From Acinetobacter sp. C32I (lineage in GTDB: Bacteria > Pseudomonadota > Gammaproteobacteria > Pseudomonadales > Moraxellaceae), in contig NZ_CP098480.1 in NCBI RefSeq assembly GCF_023702715.1, positions 2,356,001 through 2,420,000 on the forward strand: a stretch of DNA of 64,000 bases, in the 5' to 3' direction. A program made the position numbers and the translations under genes. The notes under the pieces are model-generated. The model was not told the DNA's origin. It saw nothing but the letters and a program-made list of their open reading frames with translations, and made no database searches. Positions 30,209 through 41,000 of this stretch are shown here, piece after piece (position 1 is the first letter of the stretch; each line of letters opens with the position of its first letter).

Positions 30209-30600
30209 GATCCAGTGCCTTTATTATTAATCAAGCACTATTTAATTTAGAGAATAAAATAAGAGACCATTTAACAGTTGCATCCAAAAATTTAACATTT
30301 AAGTTGCTTTTTTTGTAAGTTATAAAATCAAACCAAAAAACAGACAAACATTAACATTACAGGAGTTTTTTATAAACAGAATAGGCAGACAATATTTACA
30401 ATTGAAACACTTTATAAATAGAAACAGTTAAAGAAAATATAATATTTGCTTTTGTAAATTTAATTTATCACCAACACATTACCTTAATCAATTTCAATTT
30501 AAAACACGATGCTATAAAACTAAATATTCAAATGTGATACGAATAATCATTTCTTATTTTAAGTATTCAACATTATTTATTCAATAAACACTGATATAAA
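30209..30600 (-). other. Promoter region of module 1
   Basis: This AT-rich stretch has no gene. It must carry the promoter of the first autotransporter. Several TATAAT-like runs exist, too many in such AT-rich DNA to choose one. Confidence 0.35.
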
Positions 30601-30632
30601 AACAGAGCAAACTAAAAATCGTTTGCTCTGTT
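30601..30632 (-). terminator. Terminator of module 2
   Basis: Perfect 12-bp arms (30601-30612 and 30621-30632) around 8 bases, followed on the minus strand by a T-run. It lies 13 bases past the tpgA stop and ends the second autotransporter-tpgA transcript before the first module begins. Confidence 0.9.
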
Positions 30633-30645
30633 GATTAAGTTGAAC

Positions 30646-31446
30646 TTACCATTGAATATTCACACGGCGGTTTGGCGCTAGACATTGAACCAATTGGGTA
30701 TTACGTGCTTGACCAGAACACTCCTGATAAACACTGGTTCCACCACTCACCTGCAATTGAATACGACTCGGATCCACACCTTGCTGTACCAAAAGCTGCG
30801 CCACGGTATTGGCACGGCGTGAAGATAAATCTTGGTTATAGCCAAACTTACCTAAGCGATCAGCATAGCCCGAGATAATGACTGGATTTTTGGATTGTTG
30901 AATGGCACTGGCCATACTGCCAATATTCGCTGAACCCGCTTCAATCGCATTGGCATCAGAACGGTCGAACGCAAAAAATACCGTCCCTGATTGAGCTGCC
31001 GTTTGAATCGGTGCAGGCAATACGGCTGGAACAGCGTTATTCACGCCCCAAGTCATCAAACCTTGACACTCCTCACCTTTCCAAGACAAACGATTGGCAA
31101 GGTATTTCTTATCAAAATCAATGCGTAACTGACAACGTTTATAATCCTGTGTATTCGGTACACGGATATCTAAAACATAGTTCCATGTTTTCACCGCAAA
31201 AACACCTTCACTAAAGTGTGGATTGCCGAGAATATGACGGAATTGGTCTTTGTTCATACCGACATCTAAACGGGCAACATCGTTATATTCATAACGTTTC
31301 ACCAGTTTTAGGTAACTTCTGTTCACCTCGGGAAAAGTCACCTCTTGAGTTGTTTCCAGTTCGACTTCGGCTTGGGTTTCTTCTGCATAACTCTGAAATG
31401 CCATGCCTGCAAATGCAATCACCATGAAAGCTTGAATCTTTTTCAT
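30646..31446 (-). CDS. tpgA: TpgA: SmpA/OmlA plus OmpA-like peptidoglycan-binding protein
   Basis: A signal peptide ([21 protein letters not shown]) precedes a SmpA/OmlA (BamE-like) domain (about 30-125: [44 protein letters not shown]) and a C-terminal OmpA-like domain ([62 protein letters not shown]) with the conserved D and R that hold diaminopimelate. This is the layout of TpgA of Acinetobacter sp. Tol 5, which fixes the autotransporter AtaA to peptidoglycan. It lies 62 bases after the second autotransporter and is presumably co-transcribed. ATG 31446 is chosen over GTG 31458 because GTGAG fits as ribosome site. Confidence 0.9.
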   Translation of the reverse strand: MKKIQAFMVIAFAGMAFQSYAEETQAEVELETTQEVTFPEVNRSYLKLVKRYEYNDVARLDVGMNKDQFRHILGNPHFSEGVFAVKTWNYVLDIRVPNTQDYKRCQLRIDFDKKYLANRLSWKGEECQGLMTWGVNNAVPAVLPAPIQTAAQSGTVFFAFDRSDANAIEAGSANIGSMASAIQQSKNPVIISGYADRLGKFGYNQDLSSRRANTVAQLLVQQGVDPSRIQLQVSGGTSVYQECSGQARNTQLVQCLAPNRRVNIQW

Positions 31447-31477
31447 ATCCGTTCTCACTTAATTATTGTTTGAAGAA

Positions 31478-31500
31478 AGGAGAGCCAAAACGGCTCTCCT
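31478..31500 (-). promoter_or_regulatory. Intergenic hairpin before tpgA
   Basis: Perfect 9-bp arms (31478-31486 and 31492-31500) with a 5-base loop, then TTTCTTC on the minus strand. It is placed as in module 1 but has a different sequence in the arms, so the structure rather than the sequence is kept. Confidence 0.55.
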
Positions 31501-31508
31501 CAAAAGAC

Positions 31509-34500
31509 TTAATCAATGATGGTGCTGACACCAACGCGAACAAGTGGACTATTGCCTTGGCTTCCCATTGCCGCCCCCGTCGTGAGTGACCAACGGCCAT
31601 TGTCGGCTGTTTTACGGAAAGTCACACCAATCGCACTTTGATCGTTGTAATATGCCGCCCCTGCCGCCATGGTGACCTTACCAGGAACAAATGGCGCATT
31701 TTCAAGTGCAGCAGTTGCAGCAATACCTGCAGACATTTTGTCTTCCAGCTTATCCATACGCTTGTTGGTATCGTAGAAGGCTTGTTGTAACTGATCACCA
31801 AGATTGGTCACACGGTTATCCACTGCACCTAAGGCATCACCAACGTTGTCATATTTTCCGCCAGCAACCTCATAGCTTGGCCCTTTCCAGCCTGTGCTTG
31901 GGTCGTAACCCGCGCCGCCACCAAGCGCCTTGCCAACATCTTCATAAGAACGATGTAACTGCCCACCATTGATGCCATCTTGAGAACCGCTGGCAATCGC
32001 ACCATCGGCAACACCTGTGACTTTCTTGCCACCCGCATTGATGCCTTCTTTGGTCATGCTTGGCCCATCAACGATACGCACGCCATCAGCAGCAATTGTG
32101 GTTCCACCAGCACCGCCCACATTGACCTGATTAGCATTGACATCCTTAGCCGTGACACTGTCTACGGTAATGTCTTTGGCTAGACCGACTTCAAAGTCCT
32201 TACTGCCATCATCTTTGGCGGTTGGCGTGACTAAAATATTGCCATCTTTATTGCTGACCGTCGATTTGGCTGCTGCAGCCGCACCTCGAACAGAGTTGAT
32301 CGCATCATCAATGTTGCTTTCACCCGTACCACCCACATTACTGGTCGTAATTGAGCCATCTGGATTCACTTTGGCATTACCACCGACCACGTTTTTCACG
32401 CTGTCAGCAACACCATGCAATTGACCACCGTTGATCGCATCTTTAGAACCTGCCGCGACCGTACCATCGGCAACACCCGTGACTTTGTTATCACCTGCAT
32501 CAATGCCGTCTTTTGTCACGCTTGGACCACCCGCAATGGTTAAACCATCGCCATTGATGACCGTATCACCCGCAGTCACGCTATCGACTTTAATATCCTT
32601 CGATAGGCCAACTTCAAAGTCTGTACCACCTTCAGCATTTGGACGACTTCTAACTGTGACATTTTCGTCGCCAGCCGCTTTACTTACCGTGGTTTTGGCC
32701 TCTTGTGCGGCTTTACCCACAGCACCAATTGCATCATTGATGTTGTCTTTACCCGTTCCGCCAATGTTGCTTGTGCTAATGCTGCCATCAGGATTCACCG
32801 TGGTATCTCCACCAATCGCTCCTGCAACACTATCCGCAACACCTTTTAACTGGCTGCCATTGATTGCATCTTGTGAATCAGTTGCAATACGCCCTGCTGC
32901 AACACCTGTAATCACCGTATTGCCTGCATCTATGCCTCTTGCACTGATACGTGGACCAACGCTATTCCCCATCGGGTCAGCGAAACCAAGACCATCCTGA
33001 CCAAGAATCGTGGTGTTTCCAGCTTGATCTTTTAAGCTCACACCTTTGGCATCCAGAATGGTTTCATTCCCTTCTGCATCTGTTGAGGTAACACTGTCAA
33101 ATTTCACATCTTTTGCAGTGGCAACCTCATAGTTGGTGCTACCATCAGCATTCTTGGTTTGCGTCACCAGCATATTGTCACCTTCGGTCACCGTGGTTTT
33201 GGCTGCAACGGCCTGACCACGAACCGAGTCAATTGCATCATGGATGTTATTTTCACCCGTGTTCCCCACATTGCTGGTCGTTACTGATCCATTTGGATTC
33301 AATACAGTTTCACCACCAATTGAGTTTTTGACACTGTCTGCAATAGCATGGATTTGACCACCATTAATCGCTTCAGTGGAACCTGCGGCAATCGTGCCAT
33401 CTGCTACACCACTAATCTTGCCTGTTGCGCCATCAATGTTGACGTCACCGACTTGGACTGAATCAAAGGACACATCATCTTTGGTCGCAACGTTGTAGAT
33501 GTCTTGACCATCTGCGCCTGTCGTTTTAGTCACCGTAACATTCTTGCCTTCAGTCACTTCCGTTTTAGAAGCTGCTGCTTCACCTTGAATCGCATCGGCA
33601 ACCGTATCGTAGCCTTTGCCGCTCACGGTAAATGGACCATTCAACTTGCCGCCTTCATTGGTTACGCCACCGCCCAAGATATCGCCTGTAGATGTGATGC
33701 TGTCATTAAGCTGACCACCATTGATTGCATCTTTTGAACCTGAGGCAATCGTGCCATCGGCTACACCACTGATTTTGCCTGTTGCGCCATCAATGTTGAC
33801 GTCACCCACTTGGACTGAATCAAAGGACACGTCATCTTTGGTCGCAACGTTGTAAATATCTTGACCATCTGCACCTGTCGTTTTAGTCACCGTGACATTC
33901 TTACCTTCGGTCACTTCCGTTTTAGAGGCTGCGGCTTCACCTTGAATCGCATCGGCAACCGTATCGTAGCCTTTGCCGCTCACAGTAAATGGACCATTCA
34001 ACTTGCCGCCTTCATTGGTCACGCCACCGCCCAAGATATCGCCTGTTGATGTGATGCTGTCATTGAGCTGACCACCATTGATTGCATCTTTAGAGCCTGC
34101 CGCAATCGTGCCATCGGCTACACCACTGATCTTGCCTGTTGCTGCATCAATATTGACGTCACCGACTTGGACTGAATCAAAGTCCACATCACGTGCTGTT
34201 GCAACTTCATAGTTGGTGCTGCCATCTGGATTAGTGGATTGCGTCACCACCATATTGTCACCTTCGGTCACCGTGGTTTTGGCTGCAACGGCCTGACCTC
34301 GAACTGAGTCAATCGCATCATGGATGTTGTTTTGACCTGTGTTCCCCACGTTGGCCGTTGTGATTGAACCATCTGGATTCAGCGTCGTTTCACCACCAAT
34401 TGAGTTTTTGACACTGTCCGCAATGCCATGGATTTGACCACCATTAATCGCTTCAGTTGAACCTGCGGCAATCGTGCCATCTGCAACGCCACTGATCTTG

Positions 34501-37500
34501 CCTGTCGTGCCATCAATGTTGACATCACCGACTTGAACCGAATCAAATGACACATCGTCTGCTGTCGCAACTTCGTAGATGGTTTGTCCATCTGCACCTG
34601 TACGGCTTTCTACGGTCATATTCTTGCCCGCTTCAACTTCGGTTTTTGCAGCAGCAGCTTCGCCTTGAATCGCATCGGCAACGGTATCGTAACCTTTACC
34701 GCTCACGGTAAATGGACCATTCAGCTTACCGCCTTCATTGGTCACACCACCGCCTAAGATATCGCCTGTTGACGTGATGCTGTCATTGAGTTGTCCGCCA
34801 TTGACCGCATCTTTAGAGCCTGCTGCGATCGTGCCATCTGCTACACCACTGATCTTGCCTGTTGCGCCATCAATGTTGACGTCACCGACTTGGACTGAAT
34901 CAAAGTCCACATCGCGTGCTGTTGCAACTTCATAGTTGGTGCTGCCATCTGGATTAGTGGATTGCGTCACCACCATATTGTCGCCTTCGGTCACCGTGGT
35001 TTTAGCTGCAACGGCCTGACCTCGAACTGAGTCAATCGCATCATGGATGTTGTTTTGACCTGTGTTCCCCACGTTGGCCGTTGTGATTGAACCATCTGGA
35101 TTCAACGTCGTTTCACCACCAATTGAGTTTTTGACACTGTCTGCAATGCCATGGATTTGACCACCATTAATCGCTTCAGTTGAACCTGCGGCAATTGTGC
35201 CATCTGCGACGCCGCTGATCTTACCTGTCGTGCCATCAATGTTGACATCACCCACTTGGACTGAATCAAATGACACATCGTCTGCGGTTGCAACTTCGTA
35301 GATGGTTTGTCCATCTGCACCTGTACGGCTTTCCACGGTCATGTTCTTGCCCGCTTCAACTTCGGTTTTCGCTGCTGCTGCTTCAGCTTGAATTGCATCG
35401 GCAACCGTATCGTAACCTTTACCGCTCACGGTAAATGGACCATTCAGCTTACCGCCTTCATTGGTCACACCACCGCCTAAGATATCGCCTGTTGACGTGA
35501 TGCTGTCATTGAGTTGTCCGCCATTGATCGCATCTTTAGAGCCTGCTGCAACCGTACCATCTGCAACATTGGTCAATTTAGAACCGCCTGCATCAATACC
35601 AGTACGATCAACACGAGGTCCTGTCGGATTACCTGCTGCATCGGTAAAACCTAATCCCGTACTGTTAATAAGGGTGGTATCGCCTTGTGCGTTTTTAACC
35701 GTGGTTCCACTTGCAGTAATCGCTGTATTATTGCCTTGTGCATCTTTAACAACAGTACCACCAGCAACAATCGAACTGCTATTACCCACTGCATCCGTTA
35801 CGGTTACGCCACTGGTATCTAAACGGGTATCACCTGCTGTCACACTATTCACTTTCAGATCTTTGTTGAGACCGTACTGAATCGTGTTGCCATCTTTGCT
35901 CACCGTCAGGTTTTCTTCGCCTGCAACTGTGCCAATATCAACCGTATCGCCAGCTTTCACTGCACCTGTATTGGCACCATTGCTTTGCAAGTTCCAGCCT
36001 TTGTCCAATTCTGAAATCGCAGCGCCAACATTACGAACTGTTTCTCCATTGACTTCATAGCTTGGTGCTGTGACTGTGCCATCTGGATTCACTACCGAAC
36101 CGCCACCTAAAGCATCGGATACGCTCTTGGCTGTACCTGCCAATTGGCTACCATTAATGACTTCATCGGAAGTCTCACTGACTTCGCCCGCAGTTACACC
36201 ACTAATCTTGCCTGTCGCCCCATCAATGTTCACATCGCCCACTTGGACTGAATCAAATGAAACATCATCAGCTGTCGCAACTTCGTAGATGGTCTGACCA
36301 TCTGTACCTGTACGGCTTTCTACGGTCATGTTCTTGCCCGCTTCAACCTCAGTTTTCGCAGCAACTGCGGTCCCACGTACAGAGTTGATCGCGTCATGGA
36401 TATTATCTTGACCCGTATTTCCGACATTAGCCGTAGTGATCGAACCATCTGGATTCAGCGTTGTTTCACCTCCAATCGAGTTTTTGACACTATCCGCAAT
36501 GCCATGGATTTGACCGCCATTAACCGCTTCGGTTGAACCTGCGGCAATCGTGCCAGCTGTAACGCCACTAATCTTGCCTGTCGACCCATCAATGTTCACA
36601 TCGCCCACTTGGACTGAATCAAATGACACATCATCAGCTGTCGCAACTTCGTAGATGGTCTGACCATCTGTACCTGTACGGCTTTCTACGGTCATGTTCT
36701 TGCCCGCTTCAACCTCAGTTTTCGCTGCTGCCGCGGCATCATCCAACTGACCTTTGTTCACTGCATCGGTATCATTTACACCTGCACCGACATTGGTAAT
36801 TGGATTACCTGCTGCATTAATCCCTGACTTGGTGATACTTGGGCCATTAGTAATGGTGACACCATTGTCGTTAATGACGGTATCGCCCGCAGTCACGCTA
36901 TCCACTTTTAAGTCTTTGTTGAGACCATATTGAATGGTATTGCCTGCTTTAGTCACCGTCAGATTTTCTTCACCATTGACTGTACCGATATCAACCGTAT
37001 CACCTGCTTTGACTGCTGCACCATTGGCACCATTGCTTTGTAAATTCCAGCCTTTGTCCAGTTCTGAAATCGCTGCGCCAACGTTGTTGCTTTCTACACC
37101 ATTCACGGTATAGCTTGGTGCGCTGACGGTGCCATCTGGATTCACTACTGAACCACCACCTAAAGCATCAGATACGCTCTTGGCTGTTCCTGCCAATTGG
37201 CTACCATTGATCGCTTCATCCGAGGTTGCACTGACTTCGCCCGCAGTTACACCACTGATTTTGCCCGTGGTGCCATCAATCGTGACATCACCTACAGTGA
37301 CATTGTTAAAGTCAACATTGTCCGCTGTTGCTACGTTATAGATGTCTTGCCCATCTGCTCCCGTGGTTTTAGAAACGGTGATGTTCTTGCCTTGAGTCAC
37401 TTCGGTCTTCGAGGCTGCAGCAGCTTTATCCAACTGCCCTTTATTCACTGCATCACTTGGTGCTGTGCCATCTGCAACATTACTGATTGTATTCCCTGCT

Positions 37501-40500
37501 GCATTAATCCCTGACTTGGTGATACTTGGGCCATTAGTAATGGTGACACCGTTGTCGTTAATAACCGTATCGCCCGCAGTCACACTGTCCACTTTTAAGT
37601 CTTTGTTGAGACCATATTGAATGGTGTTGCCTGCTTTAGTCACCGTCAGATTTTCTTCACCATTGACTGTACCGATATCAACTGTATCACCTGCTTTGAT
37701 TGCTGCACCATTGGCACCATTGCTTTGCAAGTTCCAGCCTTTATCCAGTTCTGAAATCGCTGCGCCAACGTTGTTGCTTTCTACACCATTCACGGTATAG
37801 CTTGGTGCGCTGACAGTGCCATCTGGATTCACTACTGAACCACCACCTAAAGCATCAGATACGCTCTTGGCTGTTCCTGCCAATTGGCTACCATTGATCG
37901 CTTCATCGGATGTTGCACTGACTTCGCCCGCAGTTACACCACTGATCTTGCCCGTGCTGCCATCAATCGTGACATCACCTACAGTGACATTGTTAAAGTC
38001 AACATTGTCCGCTGTTGCTACGTTATAGATGTCTTGCCCATCTGCTCCCGTGGTTTTAGAAACGGTGATGTTCTTGCCTTGAGTCACTTCGGTCTTCGAG
38101 GCTGCAGCAGCTTTATCCAACTGCCCTTTATTCACTGCATCACTTGGTGCTGTGCCATCTGCAACATTACTGATTGTATTCCCTGCTGCATTAATCCCTG
38201 ACTTGGTGATACTTGGGCCATTAGTAATGGTGACACCGTTGTCGTTAATAACCGTATCGCCCGCAGTCACACTGTCCACTTTCAGGTCTTTGTTGAGACC
38301 ATATTGAATCGTGTTGCCATTCTTAGTGACTGTGAGATTTTCTTCACCATCGACCGTACCGATATCAACTATGTCTCCTGCCTTAATGGCATCTGCACCA
38401 GCACCATTGCTTTGTAAATTCCAACCCTGATCCAAAGCTTCTATCGCAGCACCCACATTATTGATTGGAGTATCATTCACAATATAGCTTGGTGCGGTTA
38501 TAGAACCATCTGGATTCACGGTTGAACCACCACCCAAATGATTTGCAGTAGAATCTGCCAGATTACCTAAAGCCTGTTGGGTTGAATAAAGCTGTGAACC
38601 ATTGATTGCATCTGTACTGCTTTCGCTGACACGACCTGCTGCCACATTGGTGATTTGGCGCTCATTACCTTCACTACCAATACTGACTACACTGCTCGGA
38701 CTGGTACCTGCATAGTTATAAGTAATATCTCCAACTGTCCCGTTCGCGGTTGGATTGGCTGCTGCAGTAACTGAACCTGAACCCAATGCTACATCATCCG
38801 CATTAGTTGCCACGGCATTAGAACCCAGCGCTACACCTCGGCTTGCCTGTGCATTTGCGGTATCACCCAAAGCGATCGCGCCTGCTGCTGCCGCATTGGA
38901 TGTATTACCGATTGCCACTGAACCTTGACCAATGGCTTGGTTGGTATTACCAATTGCAACTGCTCCACTGGCCAAAGTCGTTGCACCTGTATCCCCAGCG
39001 GCAGTATTGTCCTTACCTAAAGCAACCGCACCACTACCACTGGCACGGTTTGGATCACCGATGGCGACTGCACCATCACCATTGGCAACTTGATCTCGGC
39101 CAATCGCGACTGCACCACCTGAGGCTGTTTCTGAGTTGGCTGTGGTGCCATCCGAGCCAATGGCAACATTTTTACCAGTTGCCCCTGTGGTTACACCATT
39201 CCCCATCGCAATATTATCGCCAGTTGTTCCAGCCGCAGTGGCTGCATTAAAACCGACCGCAATATCACCATTACTTCGTGCTTGAGATTCTGCACCTAAT
39301 GCCACAGTAAAATCGCTGCTTGCCTGAGCACCCGCACCGATGGCTGTCGCCTCATTACCTATAGCATTTGCTAATGCACCAAAAGCACTTGCCGTCTCAC
39401 CACTGGCTTTTGCATTTGAACCTGTTACCGTTGCCCCTACACCTGTTGCTTCGGCTGCATTTCCTGTTGCGGTCGCAAAGTCAGCAGTTGCTTTAGCATC
39501 ATTACCTGTCGCAGTAGAAAAATCACCTGTAGCTTGCGTATCTCCACCAACAGCGACTGAGCCATCACCAGAAGCCTCACTCGACTCACCCATCGCAATT
39601 GTATTTTTATTGGTTGCACTCGCCCCATCACCTACAGCTATTGCCGTAAAAATTGTTCCATTTTCTGTGCGTCCTTGTGCTGTTGCATTACGTCCTACAG
39701 CAATATCCCGTTCATTGGTTGCAGTACTTTGTCGACCTAACGCAATGGTTTCATTACCTGTTGCTTTAGATCGCGTTCCCATCGCAATCGAGTCAACGCC
39801 TGCTGCATTCGGTGCATTATTCGGATCATAGTTTCTAAGACCATCACTACTACCAATCGCAATACCACGTTGTCCACTGGTTGTTGCAGAATATCCGAGT
39901 GCAATCCCGCCCGTTGCACCAGTATTGACTGTCGCAGTATTCCCTTGGGCAATCGCATAATCAGCATCGGCATAACTCTGACGTCCAAACGCAATCGCGG
40001 TCTGACCTGTGACACGGTTAGCCACACCAATTGCAATGCTGTTGGTACCTACTCCAGTACCATCAGATGTCGCATTAGAGGCATCTACCACTTGGTTACC
40101 AATCCCCATTAAAGTATTGTAACCACCTGCACCAGCTGTACTATTCCCCTGTCCGATCAAAACATTATGAAAGTTTGAAGATGTGGTTGAATTATTAGCA
40201 GCCCCAACAACAGTTGCTCCTCCTACACCACGAATTGTATTTTGACGGCCTACAGCTGTTGAAGAACTAAATACTCCTCCTTGGTTGCCTGTAGCTACTC
40301 CTGTACCATAAGCAACATTACCTGCACCACGGCGATTGACAACACCCTGCTGGTATGCAGCGTTAGTGCCAGCAATATCATTACCACATCCCACCGCTGT
40401 ACCATTACCACCACTGATAGTTGCTTCATTCACCCCAGTACCACATTGTGATGAAGACGGTGAAATGGCCATGCTTGAACTATTATTTGAAGTCCCGCCC

Positions 40501-40736
40501 CCAGTATTGACAGCAGCAAAAGCACCTACGCTCCAGAATACTGAACTAATCGTAAGTGCAATTAAGCTAGGTTTAAGCAGAGTTTGTTGATATGTTGCAG
40601 CAGATGAGGTGGTCTCTGTTTTTATAGATATATTCGCAGCTACATTACGTTTTTTTGTGACGCCGCGTGCATTTTCAGAAACAACAGTCCATAAATTTAG
40701 ACTTTTATTCCAGACCAAACGATAAATTTTATTCAT
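31509..40736 (-). CDS. Trimeric autotransporter adhesin, Ata/AtaA-like (module 2)
   Basis: The 3075-residue protein has the same plan as the first: ESPR start (MNKIYRLVWNKSLNLWTVVSE), hydrophobic segment near 52-73, a YadA head up to about residue 690 with more AIGxxxxA repeats than module 1, a neck (QITNVAAGRVSESSTDAINGSQL), a stalk of repeated neck and GGG blocks, and a C-terminal YadA anchor (MAAGAAYYNDQSAIGVTFRK ... VRVGVSTIID). The stalk contains internal DNA repeats with periods of 687, 723 and 357 bp. The coiled coil and anchor segments are partly different from module 1, while much of the distal stalk is almost identical to it. It is followed by tpgA and is divergent from an AraC gene. 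Confidence 0.95.
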   Translation of the reverse strand: MNKIYRLVWNKSLNLWTVVSENARGVTKKRNVAANISIKTETTSSAATYQQTLLKPSLIALTISSVFWSVGAFAAVNTGGGTSNNSSSMAISPSSSQCGTGVNEATISGGNGTAVGCGNDIAGTNAAYQQGVVNRRGAGNVAYGTGVATGNQGGVFSSSTAVGRQNTIRGVGGATVVGAANNSTTSSNFHNVLIGQGNSTAGAGGYNTLMGIGNQVVDASNATSDGTGVGTNSIAIGVANRVTGQTAIAFGRQSYADADYAIAQGNTATVNTGATGGIALGYSATTSGQRGIAIGSSDGLRNYDPNNAPNAAGVDSIAMGTRSKATGNETIALGRQSTATNERDIAVGRNATAQGRTENGTIFTAIAVGDGASATNKNTIAMGESSEASGDGSVAVGGDTQATGDFSTATGNDAKATADFATATGNAAEATGVGATVTGSNAKASGETASAFGALANAIGNEATAIGAGAQASSDFTVALGAESQARSNGDIAVGFNAATAAGTTGDNIAMGNGVTTGATGKNVAIGSDGTTANSETASGGAVAIGRDQVANGDGAVAIGDPNRASGSGAVALGKDNTAAGDTGATTLASGAVAIGNTNQAIGQGSVAIGNTSNAAAAGAIALGDTANAQASRGVALGSNAVATNADDVALGSGSVTAAANPTANGTVGDITYNYAGTSPSSVVSIGSEGNERQITNVAAGRVSESSTDAINGSQLYSTQQALGNLADSTANHLGGGSTVNPDGSITAPSYIVNDTPINNVGAAIEALDQGWNLQSNGAGADAIKAGDIVDIGTVDGEENLTVTKNGNTIQYGLNKDLKVDSVTAGDTVINDNGVTITNGPSITKSGINAAGNTISNVADGTAPSDAVNKGQLDKAAAASKTEVTQGKNITVSKTTGADGQDIYNVATADNVDFNNVTVGDVTIDGSTGKISGVTAGEVSATSDEAINGSQLAGTAKSVSDALGGGSVVNPDGTVSAPSYTVNGVESNNVGAAISELDKGWNLQSNGANGAAIKAGDTVDIGTVNGEENLTVTKAGNTIQYGLNKDLKVDSVTAGDTVINDNGVTITNGPSITKSGINAAGNTISNVADGTAPSDAVNKGQLDKAAAASKTEVTQGKNITVSKTTGADGQDIYNVATADNVDFNNVTVGDVTIDGTTGKISGVTAGEVSATSDEAINGSQLAGTAKSVSDALGGGSVVNPDGTVSAPSYTVNGVESNNVGAAISELDKGWNLQSNGANGAAVKAGDTVDIGTVNGEENLTVTKAGNTIQYGLNKDLKVDSVTAGDTVINDNGVTITNGPSITKSGINAAGNPITNVGAGVNDTDAVNKGQLDDAAAAAKTEVEAGKNMTVESRTGTDGQTIYEVATADDVSFDSVQVGDVNIDGSTGKISGVTAGTIAAGSTEAVNGGQIHGIADSVKNSIGGETTLNPDGSITTANVGNTGQDNIHDAINSVRGTAVAAKTEVEAGKNMTVESRTGTDGQTIYEVATADDVSFDSVQVGDVNIDGATGKISGVTAGEVSETSDEVINGSQLAGTAKSVSDALGGGSVVNPDGTVTAPSYEVNGETVRNVGAAISELDKGWNLQSNGANTGAVKAGDTVDIGTVAGEENLTVSKDGNTIQYGLNKDLKVNSVTAGDTRLDTSGVTVTDAVGNSSSIVAGGTVVKDAQGNNTAITASGTTVKNAQGDTTLINSTGLGFTDAAGNPTGPRVDRTGIDAGGSKLTNVADGTVAAGSKDAINGGQLNDSITSTGDILGGGVTNEGGKLNGPFTVSGKGYDTVADAIQAEAAAAKTEVEAGKNMTVESRTGADGQTIYEVATADDVSFDSVQVGDVNIDGTTGKISGVADGTIAAGSTEAINGGQIHGIADSVKNSIGGETTLNPDGSITTANVGNTGQNNIHDAIDSVRGQAVAAKTTVTEGDNMVVTQSTNPDGSTNYEVATARDVDFDSVQVGDVNIDGATGKISGVADGTIAAGSKDAVNGGQLNDSITSTGDILGGGVTNEGGKLNGPFTVSGKGYDTVADAIQGEAAAAKTEVEAGKNMTVESRTGADGQTIYEVATADDVSFDSVQVGDVNIDGTTGKISGVADGTIAAGSTEAINGGQIHGIADSVKNSIGGETTLNPDGSITTANVGNTGQNNIHDAIDSVRGQAVAAKTTVTEGDNMVVTQSTNPDGSTNYEVATARDVDFDSVQVGDVNIDAATGKISGVADGTIAAGSKDAINGGQLNDSITSTGDILGGGVTNEGGKLNGPFTVSGKGYDTVADAIQGEAAASKTEVTEGKNVTVTKTTGADGQDIYNVATKDDVSFDSVQVGDVNIDGATGKISGVADGTIASGSKDAINGGQLNDSITSTGDILGGGVTNEGGKLNGPFTVSGKGYDTVADAIQGEAAASKTEVTEGKNVTVTKTTGADGQDIYNVATKDDVSFDSVQVGDVNIDGATGKISGVADGTIAAGSTEAINGGQIHAIADSVKNSIGGETVLNPNGSVTTSNVGNTGENNIHDAIDSVRGQAVAAKTTVTEGDNMLVTQTKNADGSTNYEVATAKDVKFDSVTSTDAEGNETILDAKGVSLKDQAGNTTILGQDGLGFADPMGNSVGPRISARGIDAGNTVITGVAAGRIATDSQDAINGSQLKGVADSVAGAIGGDTTVNPDGSISTSNIGGTGKDNINDAIGAVGKAAQEAKTTVSKAAGDENVTVRSRPNAEGGTDFEVGLSKDIKVDSVTAGDTVINGDGLTIAGGPSVTKDGIDAGDNKVTGVADGTVAAGSKDAINGGQLHGVADSVKNVVGGNAKVNPDGSITTSNVGGTGESNIDDAINSVRGAAAAAKSTVSNKDGNILVTPTAKDDGSKDFEVGLAKDITVDSVTAKDVNANQVNVGGAGGTTIAADGVRIVDGPSMTKEGINAGGKKVTGVADGAIASGSQDGINGGQLHRSYEDVGKALGGGAGYDPSTGWKGPSYEVAGGKYDNVGDALGAVDNRVTNLGDQLQQAFYDTNKRMDKLEDKMSAGIAATAALENAPFVPGKVTMAAGAAYYNDQSAIGVTFRKTADNGRWSLTTGAAMGSQGNSPLVRVGVSTIID

Positions 40737-41000
40737 AATCAGTACTTCTTAGAGGATTCTAACCCGTACAAATTTAAATAAACAAAACCTACACACTATT
40801 AACAATTAAGCCCAATATTTAACAATTGCGTCACATTTTTAGTAATTTTAATGAAGTATTCCCATAATGCATAATAAAATACATATTAAACAAAAATAAT
40901 AAACATAATGGGACTATTTTAAGATAAATCACAACTGTATATTTAGGCTCAGGTATAAGTGTGTCATCTCGACATTCGACACCTTTTCTATTCCTATGCT

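Noticed and set aside
21697..40590. Many open frames inside the two autotransporter genes, on both strands
   Set aside because: They follow the codon periodicity of the repeated stalk and head and have no independent start signals.
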